Assembly: GCA_033439295.1 (NCBI GenBank)
Contig: JAVTLE010000015.1
Coordinates: forward strand, 2,232,001-2,296,000
From: Deuterostichococcus epilithicus
Taxonomy: Eukaryota; Chlorophyta; Trebouxiophyceae; Prasiolales; Stichococcaceae
DNA length: 64,000 nucleotides
Direction: 5' to 3'
The notes below the pieces were generated by a model. The model saw only the letters and a list, made by a program, of their open reading frames with translations, was not told where the DNA came from and made no database searches. The position numbers were made by a program, and so were the translations under genes. How positions within the stretch are numbered: the stretch's first letter is position 1; every line of letters starts with the position of its first letter. Positions 1 to 12,594 of the stretch are shown one piece after another.

Positions 1-3000
1 TCCAGCCCAGGACAACTCACGGGTTTCGAGATTCGACACCCACCTTGAAAGCCTCGAAGATGCCGAGCTGGGACATGTCACCCATGCGGCCGGCGAGCAC
101 GTCGACGCCGGCGCGGCTGTCGCCGCCCTCTGCGTGCGCCGCCCGCAGCTGCGACACCAGCTCCGCTGAGTCCAGGCCTGCAGGCAATATGCTCAGGATC
201 AATCAAGGAGGCAACAAGGCAATAATCTTGCAGGTGTTGCAACCACGCATGTCAGTGCATGCTATTGAGCAGGAAACCCCTGGTTACCTCCTTACAGAGC
301 TCACTGCTGCCGCAATCCTGCACATTGGCGCGCCAGACAGCAAGGCAGGTGGTGCCGCCTGCGCCAGCCGTGCAGTGGCCTCCCTTGGCATACGGCACGT
401 GGTAGCGGCCTGCTGCTTGCTGCGGCCGGGAACGGGCTTCATGCCTTCGCCAGGCGTGAGCCAGGGACGGAGTGCAACCTGGTTACAACATTGCTCAGGC
501 ACAGCAGCCACGTGCCTGCATTGTCGGAGATGATTGTGGGGATGGCGCGCAGCGCGCGAGCGAAGGCCTCCATCGCCAGGCTACGCTTGCCGGGCGTCCG
601 CGCCGCCAGCTCGTCCACCACCTGCAGGCATGCGGCGGGCTCAGGGTTTCGGCTGCCTACTCAAGGGCAGGGGTCCGAGTTCCCGCCACCCGAGCACGAT
701 AGGCATTGGCGCAGGCTGCGCCCTGCGCACACGCTGGCTCTTGCTGCCAGCCACAGCCCTGTGTAATCAACTGCAAAAATCAATGATCAACAGGACAGAC
801 GCCTGCACATGCCAACTCGGCAGGGAGTGCCATGGCCCCTTTGGCCGCTGCGTGTGTGCCACTGTCTTTGAGGCGCTGCCACCAGGAACGGCTTGTGAAC
901 CAGCCGCCACACAGTGATGAGTGGCAGCGGGAAGGGACGGCGCGCGCCTTAGCCATCTGCATCTCAGGCCAGCCGCCGCCGTACAGCACGCGCGAGTCGG
1001 CGGTCGCGGCACTCAGCACGCACAGCGCGTCATGCAGTGACCGCTCTGCCTCGTCCAGCACGTGCGAGCCTGCGGGCACATCGGCATTCACCAAGGTTGG
1101 CCTTGGCTGCAGGGTTCGGGTACCAGCTTCCCGTTCTGTGCCAGCTCCCTGCAGCCGAGCGTGCTGAGAGGCAGGGCGCGGCGCGGCGATGCCACAACAT
1201 TTGCCGACGGCTGCTGCAGAACACAATGCGGTGCAGCTTGGCAGGTGGGCTCCGATGCATGGCAGCAGTGCAGCGCGACGGTGGCCAGGTCTGCACAAGA
1301 CTGCATGCGCTGGCGGCAGTGCCGGTCAGCGTTTCTCATGGGGTTGCATGGCGAAGTCACGCACTGGCGCCGCGCAGCACGATGGTGCAGGCCTCCGCCT
1401 TGGCGACGCCGGAGAAGTGGATGAGGCGGTCCTCGCCGATCATGATCTCCTCGATCAGCTTGCAGTGGCCCAGCTTGGTCGCCTCTGGGTGGTCGAAGGT
1501 GCTCGCGATGTCACCGCCTGCAGGGTTTATGACTCCAGCATGATGATCACAATCGGCGCGACAACATGGTCTCGATCGGCTTGCAGTGCGCCAGTGCGGC
1601 CACCTCCAGGAGGTCACAGGTGCTGGCGATGACGCCGCCTGCGGGGTGAGCACATTGGAAGGAACAGCCGTATGTCCGTAGCGTGTCTCAATCAGCTTGC
1701 AGTGCCCGAGCTCGGTCGCCTTCAGGTGGTCAAATGTGCCGGCGATACCATCGCTTACGGCAGCACATTGGCATGAGCACTTTGGGCGCAACAGCGGGAC
1801 TACACAAGTGAGATGGCGGTGTTGAGGCGCATCATTGCCGGGTGCTGCTGGCGAGCAGACGCGCACCGGTAACTAGGGCTGGTCTGCCACAGTGCAGAGA
1901 AACATGTGAGGAAAGTGCCAGAATGTCGAAAGTACAGACTGGTGCAAAACCAAGCAGGCGCGCACCGGTGACCAGGGCGAGGCGCTCGATGCCGTCAAAG
2001 TCGGCGTGCTCGATGGCCATCACGTCCGCGTCGGCGAAGATCTGCTCCGGGAAGTTGTAGATGAGCTGCCGGTTGACGAAGCAGTTAATGCCGTGCCCGA
2101 TGATGCGCTTGCACTTGTCCGCCATCTTCTCCCGCTCCGCCTTCTCGATGTCCGCCACCTGTTTGCCGGGTGCCCGATTTCAGGGTCAGAGAGTTTTCAA
2201 GACAGCGGCGAAGCGATTGTTCTTCTGGTGGTGAGACTTGTTGCTGCGCGAGCAGCAGCCGGCAATGACCACCGACTACACATACGAGTGTGTGAACACA
2301 AACGGTGTACTCGGTGTGGCAGTGGCGGCGGCTGCTCGGCAGTGATATGGCAGGCTTCGTCACGGAGCCGCTCAGATGTCGAGCATCTTAAATCATCGGA
2401 GGACATGAGCCCCGCTTGTCTGCCCAGCGCACTCCTTCGTTGCCCAGCCGCAGGATTGCCAGGCTCAACGCAGCCGCGGGGAGGAAAGGTCCACAGCCTT
2501 CAGCACTCAAACATCCCGCCTGATGTGATCGACCCTCTCAAGACAGAATTTTGTGAGCCCACTGACAATGGCCGCACCTTCTGCATGGAGTCCACGCGCA
2601 CGCGGGCGCCGTAGATCTTGATCTTATCGGTGTCCATGGAGGTGTTGGCCACCAGGATGTTGGCGTCCTCGATGCGCTTGGGCTGCCCCACGCCGATGCG
2701 CTTGTCCAGGATGAAGCCCTCGTCCAGGAACGACTCCTGCCGTCAGGTGGGGAAGTTGGAAGTTGGAAGCTGGAGGCGGCTGGGCACATGTGGCTTGGGT
2801 TTTGACTGCTCCTTGACTGCAATACATGTGCCTTTGCTTGAGGGTTTCTGCCCGCTTGATGCCTGACACGGTGAGGGAGCGGGGTTGAAGGACCGCGATG
2901 CGGCAAGGACACGAACCGTGGAAAATGCGCGCGCACCTTCAGCGTGCCGCCGGGCTTCTTGATGATGTGTATTGACTCCAGGTTTTGGCTGCCTTTGAGT

Positions 3001-4935
3001 CTGAGCACAGCGTCCACCGCCAGGTCCGAAAAGTGGTCCTTATCCTGCACAGATACAAATAATTCTGAATAGAGTTGCGTCCCACCCCCAAAAGCAGCAT
3101 CGCCTGGGATCAAATGTTGCCAAGGGACGTCAAAAGCGCATGCTAGCAGCTCACAAGCACCACCCGCGCCGTGCGCTGACCTGCCGCGCAGCGCACCCAA
3201 CTTGCAGGCCGGGTTACGGGCAGATGTGCACTGTCCAGCCAGTTCTGATGTGTGACTGTGCCAGGCGCAGAACAGAGTCAGTGAGACGGTCGCTGTTCCC
3301 ACCTGCGTGAGGATCTTCGAGCTGAGGGTCGTGCGCGCGATGTTCAGCAGGTCGCGCCGGAAGGCATCGGGCTGTGCGCTGTTGTCCATCGCGATACCCT
3401 CTAGCCGCTGCTGCGATGCGATGCACGCTTCCCGAAAGCCTGCAGCAATTGAGAGCAAAGGTGGAACAACATCATGGCCGGGGTGCAACCAGGGGAGCCC
3501 AGCTCGGATACTGTCCCACCATGCCTCGTGCTGCGAAATGGCTGCTGCTGGTGGATGGGCCTGTGCCTCTTGTGCCTGATGCAGCGCACATCAGTGGGGC
3601 GAGCACTGAGGCCTGCGCACGACTGTACTGCAGCTGCAGACTTCGTCTCTGCTCCCCTTCCCTTGCCTCCGGCATGGCCATTGCATATGAGCGTGGCGGG
3701 TTTCGGCCGCCCGCGCCGCTTGCCGTGCGCTTGCTGTAAGCAACGACCACTTCTCAATTCGCTTCTCGAAGAACAGACGGAGCCTCACCAGCGATGATGG
3801 TCATGGGGTGGATCTTCTGGTTGACCAGCTGCTCAGCCTCCCGCAGGAGCTCGCCCGCCAGCACTACCACCGAGGTGGTGCCGTCGCCCACTTCGTCGTC
3901 CTGCACCTTCGAGATGTCTGCGCGGCAGCACCATGTCACGCGGGTTGCGCTGCAGTGATGCGCCGCAGGGAACGGGATGTTTGCGTCGGCACCGCCGCCG
4001 ATGTGGGGCCGTCTGCCCACCTCCTGGCCCTGTATCATTAACGTATCTGCACGACAGCAGACCGTCTGCATTCTAGCCGATATCAATCACGCTGCACGAA
4101 AGGTCTGCCTGCGGACTGGCATGACTGTTGGACGGCGCTGCCGGTGGACGCTGTTGCAGCTCGTCGTCTTGCCCCTCCGGGGCGCTGCAGCTCGACAGCC
4201 CAACAGGAGGCTGGTTCGCATGCCTGTCAGATGTCATGCTGCCCTGTCCACCCTGGGCACGGGGCAGCCAGGCATGTCCCGGGCTGGCCAACGCCACATA
4301 TGCGGCATGACCGACGCCGCCAGCTGACTGAGCGCCTCACATCGACCAGCGCCACCGCTGCCAGAGGGTCACAATCTGTGGTACTGCTTTTACTGCTGTC
4401 CTCAGGCCGACATTCCTGTGCCGATCTGCCAGGTTGATTGTGTCATGGCCGCGGGAGAAAGGGCAGCCTCACCTACGAGCACCTTCGCCGCTGGATTGTC
4501 GACATACAGCGACTTTAAGATTGTGGCACCGTCATTGGTGACCATGATCTCCTTCCCGCCGCTCATGCTTTGCAAAATTTTGTCCTGCACACATGACCGC
4601 GCCTAATTCAGCACGCCCACAGCCGCCGCGACAACATGCCTTGGCGGAAAAACACCGCAATCCATCCCAGGCAACGGGAGCACTGGTTGGCGTGACCTGA
4701 GTTGCGTCTTACCATGCCCTTTGGCCCTAGTGTAGTCTTCACCAGGTCTGCGATGGCCATGGCACCGACAAAAGATGCCTGCAGCAGAAGCGGACACCAG
4801 CGGCATGAGCTGCAGTGTCATGGAATTGCAGTTGCATTAGGTCATGCAGGCATGCATGAGTCATGTACATACCATGCGCGCTGTCTCGCCGCGCTCCTCT
4901 GAGGCGCCAGCCCCCAGCACGCCCGACTGCTGAAC
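1..4935 (-). CDS. CCT2: T-complex protein 1 subunit beta (CCT2), partial at left edge
   Basis: Beta subunit of the cytosolic chaperonin TRiC/CCT, an ATP-driven ring that folds actin, tubulin and other proteins. Exons (minus): 4935-4873, 4778-4713, 4584-4473, 3917-3789, 3439-3303, 3044-2937, 2736-2578, 2158-1966, 1517-1365, 1069-948, 621-516, 177-44. They give about 494 residues that align end to end with plant CCT2, including the nucleotide-binding TTLGPKGM and NDGAT motifs, [16 protein letters not shown], the beta-specific ISKVQDDE, and GGGWPEM. Phases agree at every junction. The first few residues (upstream exon) are not identified, and the last exon (about 30 residues) lies beyond position 1. 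Two introns need GC donors (947-946 and 515-514). The intron 1965-1518 contains degraded copies of both flanking exon ends. The gene is divergent from the bL35 gene. Confidence 0.95.
1557..1765 (-). repeat. Two degenerate copies of a CCT2 3' splice site plus exon start
   Basis: Inside the intron before the exon that begins at 1517, the intron end and roughly the first 70 bases of that exon recur at about 1557-1640 and 1672-1765, same orientation, spaced about 115 bp. All three share the stretches complementary to 'cagcttgcagtg' and 'ggcgatg..accgcc'. The copies carry substitutions and frame breaks and cannot encode CCT2. They look like tandem-duplication relics. Confidence 0.85.
1858..1890 (-). 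repeat. Degenerate copy of a CCT2 exon 3' end plus donor
   Basis: The exon ending at 1966 codes LALVTG and is followed by a GTGCGCGCC donor. About 100 bp into the intron (1858-1890) a second ALVTG-coding stretch with the same downstream GTGCGCG is present. It is a direct copy of the exon end and splice donor. Confidence 0.75.
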
Positions 4936-5446
4936 CTGTGCAAGGCATGCAAGACTTGATCGGCAACGATCGCGGTATTGGATGTCGCAGAACACCGCGA
5001 TGTTGATTCAACCATCACATACAAAGCATGCAACATGTTCATATGCACTGACAACACACCGACATGGCTGCTGGGTTTGGCCAATCAACAGCCCGGTGGC
5101 AACTGAGCCTTTCAAGTGCAGCAGCAGTCTAAGTCAATCCCGTGCAGTTTCCCATTCAGTGCTGTCTCAGTCTCGGAGATCTTGCAACTGCTTTCTATGC
5201 GAGGTGGACAACGCTGCAATTGGCGCACCGCCAAAAATTTCTTCGAGACGCTTGGGCACTTGCGACTGCTCATGATGGTGCACTCGGTACGGATTCCCGG
5301 CAACTCAGAGCAGCCAGGCGATGAGGCAGGAGGCAGCCAGATTGCTGTGCAAGGCCGATTGTGCAGACAGGCAAAGCATTGGGATCTACAGAAGCCTTGC
5401 GGACGTGTGTAGCCGGGACCGAGAGGCGATCCCCACAGCCAGCACC

Positions 5447-6648
5447 ATGGCAACAGCCATGCTGACACAGGCTATGAGCAGCCTCAGCATGCGCCCCTGC
5501 AAGGTGCTGCAGGTGCGGGATTGCTGCACAGTACCCCAAAAGGGTCCCCGCGGCCGTCGTCTGCCCATGAGCGGTAGACAGCCTGAAATTTCGGGCACCA
5601 CGTTTCCATTTCCGGTTCTCGGGACACCCAGCGAAGCTCTGCAACTGTCAGCAACGGCAACAACATCACACGATACTGCTCTTCGAACATTGTAAGCTGG
5701 TGTGCAGGCCCAGCGCCTCAGCTCGAAGAGCAACGGCATGTGTGCAGCGCCAAAGCTGACACTGGCGCCCCGCCCGCAGAAGGTGGGCACTGCGTCCGCG
5801 CCCCGACTGCGCTGAGCAATGTGATCGCATTGGACCTGACGTCTGTACAGCAGTCAACCTAGGCCCGAGGGCCCGATCAACCCGATCACGAGGGTTTCGC
5901 ACTCAGCAAAGCAAAGGTGCTGTATTGTGCAGATGCAGCCCGCTCCGGCAGTCTTTGAGGTCGTCGCCGGCTACAAGCTGAAGACGCGGAAGGTGCGCTG
6001 CTCTCGGCTGGACAGGATGGCTATGCGCCTGGGCAGCCGGCCAGCATTCGTGGCAGCGGGTGGGATGGGTGCTCGGCTGCCACAAGGTCGCACGCGCGTG
6101 GCGCCCGGGCCAGGAGGATTGCTTGTTAAAAAAACAAGCAATAAGTACGCACTGTGCACCGCAGTGCCTTGACCTTCGCCAAGTTCTCACAAATGCAGGC
6201 CGCAGCCAAGCGGTACCATGTGACAGGCTCCGGCAAGGTCATGCGGAGAAAGCCGGGAAAGCAGCACATCAACGAGAAGTACAGCCCCAGTCACCTGAAG
6301 CGCCTCGGCAAGATGACACAGGTAAGATTGGTAGCATCTGCGTATGCGTCGGCAGCACTGGACACACGTCCTCCTCCTGTGAATCCTACTCGTTTGCAAA
6401 TAGTGAGATTTACACAAGCCGACGAGACTGCTGTGTCCCGCCAGGTCGCCGACTCGAACCTCACAAACATCATCGGTAAGCGCGTTGCCCTCTGTGCTCT
6501 TGTTCCATATTGCAGCATGCTCAACCTGCCGATGGTGTCGGACACGGTCTGCTCCTGACTGCGTCCTATGCTGCATGTCACTTCTGTGCGTCACACATCC
6601 ATCATTACGCCTGCAGGTTGCCTGCCGTACTCAAAGCTCCGCAAGTAG
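5447..6648 (+). CDS. RPL35: Plastid ribosomal protein bL35 (nuclear-encoded)
   Basis: bL35 protein of the plastid 50S subunit. Exons: 5447-5503 (tentative leader), 5933-5992, 6199-6321, 6445-6475, 6617-6648. The mature part starts at GYKLKTRK and continues AAAKRYHVTGSGKVMRRKPGKQH, the hallmark of plant-type plastid bL35, then LSKM-like GKMTQ, VADSNLTNIIG and CLPYSKLRK with the stop at 6646. The last four exons are joined by clean GT-AG introns with matching phase. The proposed leader MATAMLTQAMSSLSMRPCK is Ser/Met/Thr-rich with no acidic residue, fits a transit peptide, and has a good start context; it splices in phase 0, giving 100 aa. An extra exon between 5503 and 5933 cannot be excluded. 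A TGTAA lies at 6707-6711. Confidence 0.9.
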
Positions 6649-6706
6649 ACGCTTCGTCTTGCAGTCATGCGCGTGGTGTGATGTGATCACCTATGGGTTC
6701 TGCAGT

Positions 6707-6711
6707 TGTAA
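6707..6711 (+). terminator. Probable poly(A) signal of the bL35 gene (TGTAA)
   Basis: TGTAA about 60 bp past the bL35 stop. This is the usual chlorophyte polyadenylation signal. Confidence 0.45.
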
Positions 6712-6749
6712 TTTTGTCGCTACAGACTGCTTCTCAGCTCGCCCGCCGT

Positions 6750-7600
6750 GTCTCTCCACACAGTGTCCCTGAAGCATCCCCCTGCAACATCCGAGTGAAT
6801 GTATAGTACCTGCGAATGCAATTGAAGGAAGGCCGACCACGGCTAAAGTACTCAGCCGAACCATGGCAACGGAACGAAAGAAATGTGCGGCATGTATTGG
6901 GGTAGGAATGTACTTATTCGTAGAGTCCCTGCATTGCCATCTCTGATTGCCATGAACAACAGCCAGCAGTGCCTGCGCAATTTCTGCGTATTTCCTGGTA
7001 TGACACAGACTAGGTTGGATACAACTTAGCGAGAGGGCGGGTTGGGGTGCTCGCACCGATTGCTGGACTTGACTGTACCGTACACAAAAGCGAGCCTTGC
7101 GCGCTGTGAGCTCCGTCAAGCAACAGCACATTCATCCCTAGGATCAGGTCATGCAATTATGATCATCAAAGACCGAGCTTGGACCGCGTCGGACCTTAAC
7201 ACCTGACGTATGCCGGCGGAGCGCAAATGGCGAAGCTTATCGTAAGTGCAACGACGGTACCCCGAGGTACGCAAGATGCTGTCTATCGTCGTGTGATTAG
7301 AACTATGTCTGATGCGAAGCCTGCATGCTCAATCCCTAATTGCCGTTCGGAGCATGTGTGTACTGCCCCAAATTGTACTTGACAAGTGCACCCATAAAGT
7401 TCTCGCCGTCGGCTCGGATTTCGCTCTGAAATTGTCTCTGATCACAACATATGAACTTCCTATAAGCGCCGATGTCGCACACCAACCACAAAATCTGAAC
7501 AACATGTGTGTTCACGTAGGTAATCGACGTGTCAAAAAACTGCAAAAATGGATCGGAACCGTCAAAAGCAGCCCTAGGAGCGCAGTAGGACTCCGTCGGT
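6750..7600. other. Intergenic region, no gene seen
   Basis: Between bL35 and the glycosyltransferase. Local composition is less GC-rich, and I see no conserved coding signal on either strand. It should hold the bL35 3' end and the promoter of the next gene. Confidence 0.5.
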
Positions 7601-7774
7601 AGCCAAAGCAGTTCTTGCAGCGCCACCGATGCCGTAAGCCCTCTGTGCCAGCTGACCCCACCACAGCGGTTGCACCACACGCCACCCACCACGGCAATCG
7701 CGCCGTGCCACACCGCTGTAGCAGCCTCACGTCGTTCAGCGCGACGCAGCGCCCTCAGTCAGCCGCAGCAGGCC

Positions 7775-10700
7775 ATGCCATATCACCGGAGCATGGCATT
7801 CCTTTGCATGGCAGCGCTCGCCCTGGCCGGCGTCATCCTGCAGCCGACAGCGGCTCTGCGCGTGGGCGTCGCCACGTACGAGCCCGACAAACCGCTCGGC
7901 AGCACGGGACTGTCCATCAGCCTGATCGCGAGCCACGTTCTGGCCTATGGCCACTCCGGCAGCCTGCTGTTGCAGCCGAGCGCCTTTGCACTCGGCGCCG
8001 AGCAGCATGACGTCATCCTAGCCCATGGGGTGCGCCGCCGCCCTCGCCTCTTGTGTTCCCGTCTGCGGGCAACGCTGCATGCGCTTCCGATATGCTCAGG
8101 CGCATAGTAGTTTCAGACATGAAATGCACATCTCCATGTCCAGCTTGTACGCCGATGCCGCAGCGTGACCTGCCGGCAGGCCCTGCATCAGACGCACAGC
8201 AGGCTTGACGAAGATTGCGTGAGGCACCGCACCGCTCTGTGCTCTGCAGCAAGCGGCGGTGGACATGGCAGACTTTGCGGCGGTTGCCGGCACGCCACTG
8301 GTCCGCTTCACGGACCGGGACGCAAATGTGCACCCGGCGTTCGAATACCCGTCGCTCATCGTGCACACAGCAAAGCAGTGTGTGCCGGATGTGGACGATG
8401 CTGCACCGGCACACCACCCGCCCAAGGTGCGGTTGCCATCAGAATGTATGGAACTGCAATTCATCTTCGATGGCATGAAGACGCCTAAGGAATGGACTTG
8501 TGCGTCCACTGCGTCCACTGGTTGCGCAGTCTTTCGTGGCAGTCCTGTTGCGCCTCACGCTACTCCCTGCCGGCCTTGCCGATCATGCACAAGGCATGCG
8601 CATATAGCTTCAGTCATCAGGCTGCTCCGGGTGAGGTCCCCTTACCTGGCTTTACCCGCTCCTCCTCGGACAGGGTGCGTCTGCAACACCGGAGCAAGCG
8701 ACGGCGGCGGTTGCGGCGGCTGCTGCCATTGCGCCGCAGTATGTGGTCGGCGCTGAACCAGACTGCAGGGTGGAGGAGCCGCTCACCTTGGAAGGCGTGC
8801 CGCGGCTGCGCCTCCGGGACATGAACGGCATTGATGCGCTTGCAGCGGAGGTCCTGCAGGCGCACGTCAATGCGACCACCTGCCCGGCGCCGACGCTGGC
8901 GCAGCAGCTGGTAAGCAGTTGAGCTTCAGCTGGGGCACCTGCTGCTGAAGGCGGTGTGCGGGCCATGAGCTGGCTCATGGGGCGCAGCAGGCGGCAGGCG
9001 CTGATCTTGAGGAGACCTTGCTGCAGCGGAGACTGTTCTGCACTCTGTCACAACAGCCTGCAGCTGATGCAGCTGGCATGGACCGTGCGGCAGCAGCCGC
9101 GGCTGCGGCCGCGCTTGACCTGCAATCATCCTGCGAGCTGTGTATGAAGCCTGCGCTCGGCTAGCTCGGCGCCATGCAATGCAGGGGCTGGAGGCTGAGG
9201 AAGGGGCAGCCGTCCCCCCGCCTCTGGGGCTGACGATGATCGTGAGGAACGAGGCGGACTTCATTGCGCAGACGCTCCTCAGCGTCAAGCCTCACATCGA
9301 CTACTGGACCATTGTCGACACAGGTGTCGCCACGCTGTCGTGGTCCATGCGCCAAAACCGCATTGTCTCTCTGCGACTGTTCGTGCGAAGCTAAGCCCAA
9401 CCAAGGGAGCAGTCAGGAGCTCGTGTGCATCGTGTATCAGATGTGTTGTGCACGCCCAGCAGCGGCCACTATAGTGGCAGCGGCAGCGCCGACAGCAGAG
9501 CAGGGACATTAAGCATTGCTGCTGAGACGTGTCGCGCCGCCGTTGCTGCAGGGTCCACTGATGACACCGAGGCGATCATCAGGGAGACCATGGCCGGCGT
9601 GCCCGGTCAGCTGCTGCGCGCAACCTTCGTGGATTTTGCCCAGGTGCCACCACTCGTTTCAGTTCTCCGCTATTGATGCTTTGGTAATGTGATGCCCTGC
9701 CAAGTGCTGAGCACAAAGGTTACCGGTGCCGGACCCGCAGCAGCAGCGGCTGCATGCCAGTATCGTCTCAGATCAAACTTCAACATGCAAGCTCCGGTGG
9801 GCCTTCAGGCCCGAAACGTGGCGCTCAAGGCCCATGGCGACAGGACCGCGTACGCCGTCATGGTCGACGGCGACCACACGCTGGAGGCCGCCTGGCGCAT
9901 GCGACTCGCCTGCGGCCGGCTGGCACGGGAGTGCGCACGCAGGTGTCATCGATTCCGTCCTTGTGCCATGGGAGGCGTCATGCATGGGAGTGGCCCTGCT
10001 GCCCCGGCGGCGCACCACAGCTCCACGCAATGCTGACTGGCGCCTGCACCTTGCGTTCCAGCAGGCGACTTCCATGCAAGTGGACGAACCACCGGCCATT
10101 GGCTGGGATACGTGCGTCTCCGACCAGCTTGATGAGTCCTGGTTGTCCTGCTGTCGAGTTCATCATTGCGGACCTTGTGCCACTGCAGGTCCATTACAGC
10201 GTGCAGCCAGGCGCTGACTGTGTCCAAGGCCTACGGCAGCAGCTCCCATTTGTGGCTGCGCGGGTTCCCGACGATCGGTGCGCCTCTCACCGCGGACCAC
10301 GCCACTTTGTACAGATCTGGTTTCTGCAGTCATCTGCCAATTTCAATGTCACTGCGTGCCGTCATCAGGATGCAGGAACAAGAACGTGCATCGCAGAAGG
10401 CGCATGACAGGCTAATGTGGCGCTGGGCGCAGGGCTGGGGACGGAGGAGGGGTGGCACTACATGTACCCCATCCACGAGGTGCCGGAGAACAAGCTGACG
10501 CTGTACCAAGGTGCGCCGCCGCCTCCTGGCATGCATGGCATGGGCAAAAGTGTTATGTTTGTTTTGGGGCGTTTTTTAACCGTGCCGCGCCAACAGCGTC
10601 CCGCGTGGCGACCCTGAACCTGACCATGCATGCGCGGTGTGATCCATGCGCGTCAGCCCTGTCTAACAGCCTGAGACGGATCCGATCTGGTGGTGTCAGT

Positions 10701-12594
10701 GCAGCCAGCAGCTTCTGCTTGGCAGCAACGCTGCGTTGCGTCCTCCAATTGGTACAGAACGTTCTTGGTCATCAGCAGGCCGCACCGGCATCAGCCTGCG
10801 AGTGGTGACGGAGACATTCATCAATGCGGCTGGTAAGAGGTCCTACGAGAAGAGCCGCGAGCGGTGGGCCAACAACGACCTGCCGCTGCTGCGCTCGCAC
10901 CACGCCAACACGCCCAACGACAGCCGGTGCGCCCGCTGTCCCCGGGCACGATTCGGAGATGAGATTGGCCGCTAGGGGCCGTCTCTCCTCAGGTTGACTC
11001 ATTGGGAGCATTGCCGTGGGCGTGGGTGGCAATCAGCAGCCCGAGGGACTGAAGTGAAGCGCTCGGAACTGGCCGCAGCTGACCAGATGTCCTTTTACTT
11101 TCTCTGCTATCCTTTATTAAGCGGCGCAGAACAATGGGATCTGTGCTCCAACTGCTGCCAAGTGTCACGCATCACAAAGATCCGTCCTGGCATCGAGCAC
11201 GAGCCTGCTGAGCTGTGTCGGCGCCTCGGCAGGATCGCATTCTACCTGGCGCAGACGCTCATGGCGCTGGGGCGGCACGCTGAGGCGTTTGACGCCTACG
11301 AGACTCGCATCGCCATGGGCGGCTGGCATGTGCGATTGTCGTGCCTGCGCATCAGAACCACACCTTCAAATGCACCTGCTCTGTCTGGCTGCAAGCCTGC
11401 CGCGGTCCGACAGGCACTCCACCCCTGCGACGCCTTGTACAGCCATGCACCTCGGCCCACCACCTGCCAACACCTGCACGCAGAGCCTGCTCCCCTGCCT
11501 GTCGGCCGTTAGCACAACTTGGGAAACTAATATTGTGATAATCACGACTACTGCTGCCGCAGGAGGAGCTGTACGAGTCAAGACTGAAGCAGGCGGCGTG
11601 CGATGAGCACCTCGGCCGCTCGCCCATCGCTTCACTCAAGGTGGTTGCGGCATTGGTAGATGCCACAGATTGTGCTTGTCACTGCTCGGCGCAGGGGTTG
11701 CAAACGTCTGCTTGACGCTGTTCAAGCGGAAGCACAGCCCCTGTGCATGTGCATGTGCATGTGCATGCGCTGCTCAAGCGGAAATACAGTGCATGTGCAT
11801 GTGCATGTGCATCTGCAAGCACTTTCTGCAGGCTCGCAAGTGTTTCAGTCGAGACTCATCTCATGTCATCTGTACAGGCTGCACACACGACGATGCCGTG
11901 GCGCGCGGAGCCGCTGTACGAGATAGCCAAATGGCACGACCAGCAGATCAAAAACTGCTCCCGTGTGGCGACCTGCGAGACCCACCACCACCTCATGGCC
12001 TACCTGCACGGCAAGGAGGTGTGCGTTCTCGCCATCAATACCTGCCTGCCAGCTGGACGGTGCCTGCAACTCGCAGCATGCATACCCGGACTGGTGGCAA
12101 CCGACGCAGCGCTGATAAGGGCAAATTTTAGCAAACTGCAGGAAGACCAAGGGTGTCAGCACCTCGCAATCGCATTGAGCTTCCATCGCAGCCTCCTGTC
12201 AGTCTTCGACCTGCATCGCGCACTGGCTCCGACGCCACGCACTCTGTGGGTCCCCATCACCGCAGGCAATGGAGATGCCGCTGCCCAACAACGACATGCT
12301 GTTTGTGGACGCCAAGGTGTACGGCCCGGCAGGCGCCGCTGCCGACATGGTGGCCACGCACGCCTGGTACGTCGCACGCGCCGTGGGCGACGTGTACGAC
12401 GTGGGCCTCGGCGCAGCACAGCGCCTGGCGCAGGTGCGGTCCAGCCCCCACAGCTCCTGCTTGGGCAAGGACTCGGTGCCTGCCTAACTGCTTCGGCCAT
12501 CAAGTGTCGTCGGATGGACACCGTGGGTGAGGTCTGCGCGGCCTGGTCGGCGGCGCTGTTGGCCCGGCGCGAGTGTGCTCGCACACCAGCATAG
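7775..12594 (+). CDS. GT2-type (SunS-like) glycosyltransferase with TPR-like C-terminal half
   Basis: Predicted family-2 glycosyltransferase, probably in the secretory pathway. The N-terminus (start 7775 or 7793) has a signal or anchor segment, AFLCMAALALAGVILQ. Supported exons include 7775-8029, 8250-8426, 8674-8910, about 9140-9323, 9552-9643, 9809-9942, about 10430-10532, about 10800-10940, about 11230-11329, about 11563-11640, about 11875-12019 and about 12264-12432. Splicing joins MIVRNEADFIAQTL...IVDTG to STDDTEAI, the GT2 start (MIVKNE) and DTGSTDxT motif; RNVALK and MVDGDH follow (DxD-like). WHYMYPIHEVPE matches the family's W-x-Y-x-x-x-x-HE element. FYLAQTLMALGRHAEAFDAYE is a TPR-like helix pair, and RAEPLYEIAKW plus PLPNNDMLFVDAKVY match the SunS-like C-terminus. 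Junctions between 9943 and 10430 and the last exon (stop 12592-12594) are uncertain. Acceptor and product are unknown. Confidence 0.8.
11742..11815 (+). repeat. TGCATG hexamer microsatellite, two blocks
   Basis: Two runs of GTGCAT/TGCATG hexamers (about 11742-11767 and 11789-11811) are separated by a repeated 'caagcggaa.acag' stretch, so the unit itself was duplicated. It lies in an intron of the glycosyltransferase gene. Confidence 0.85.
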
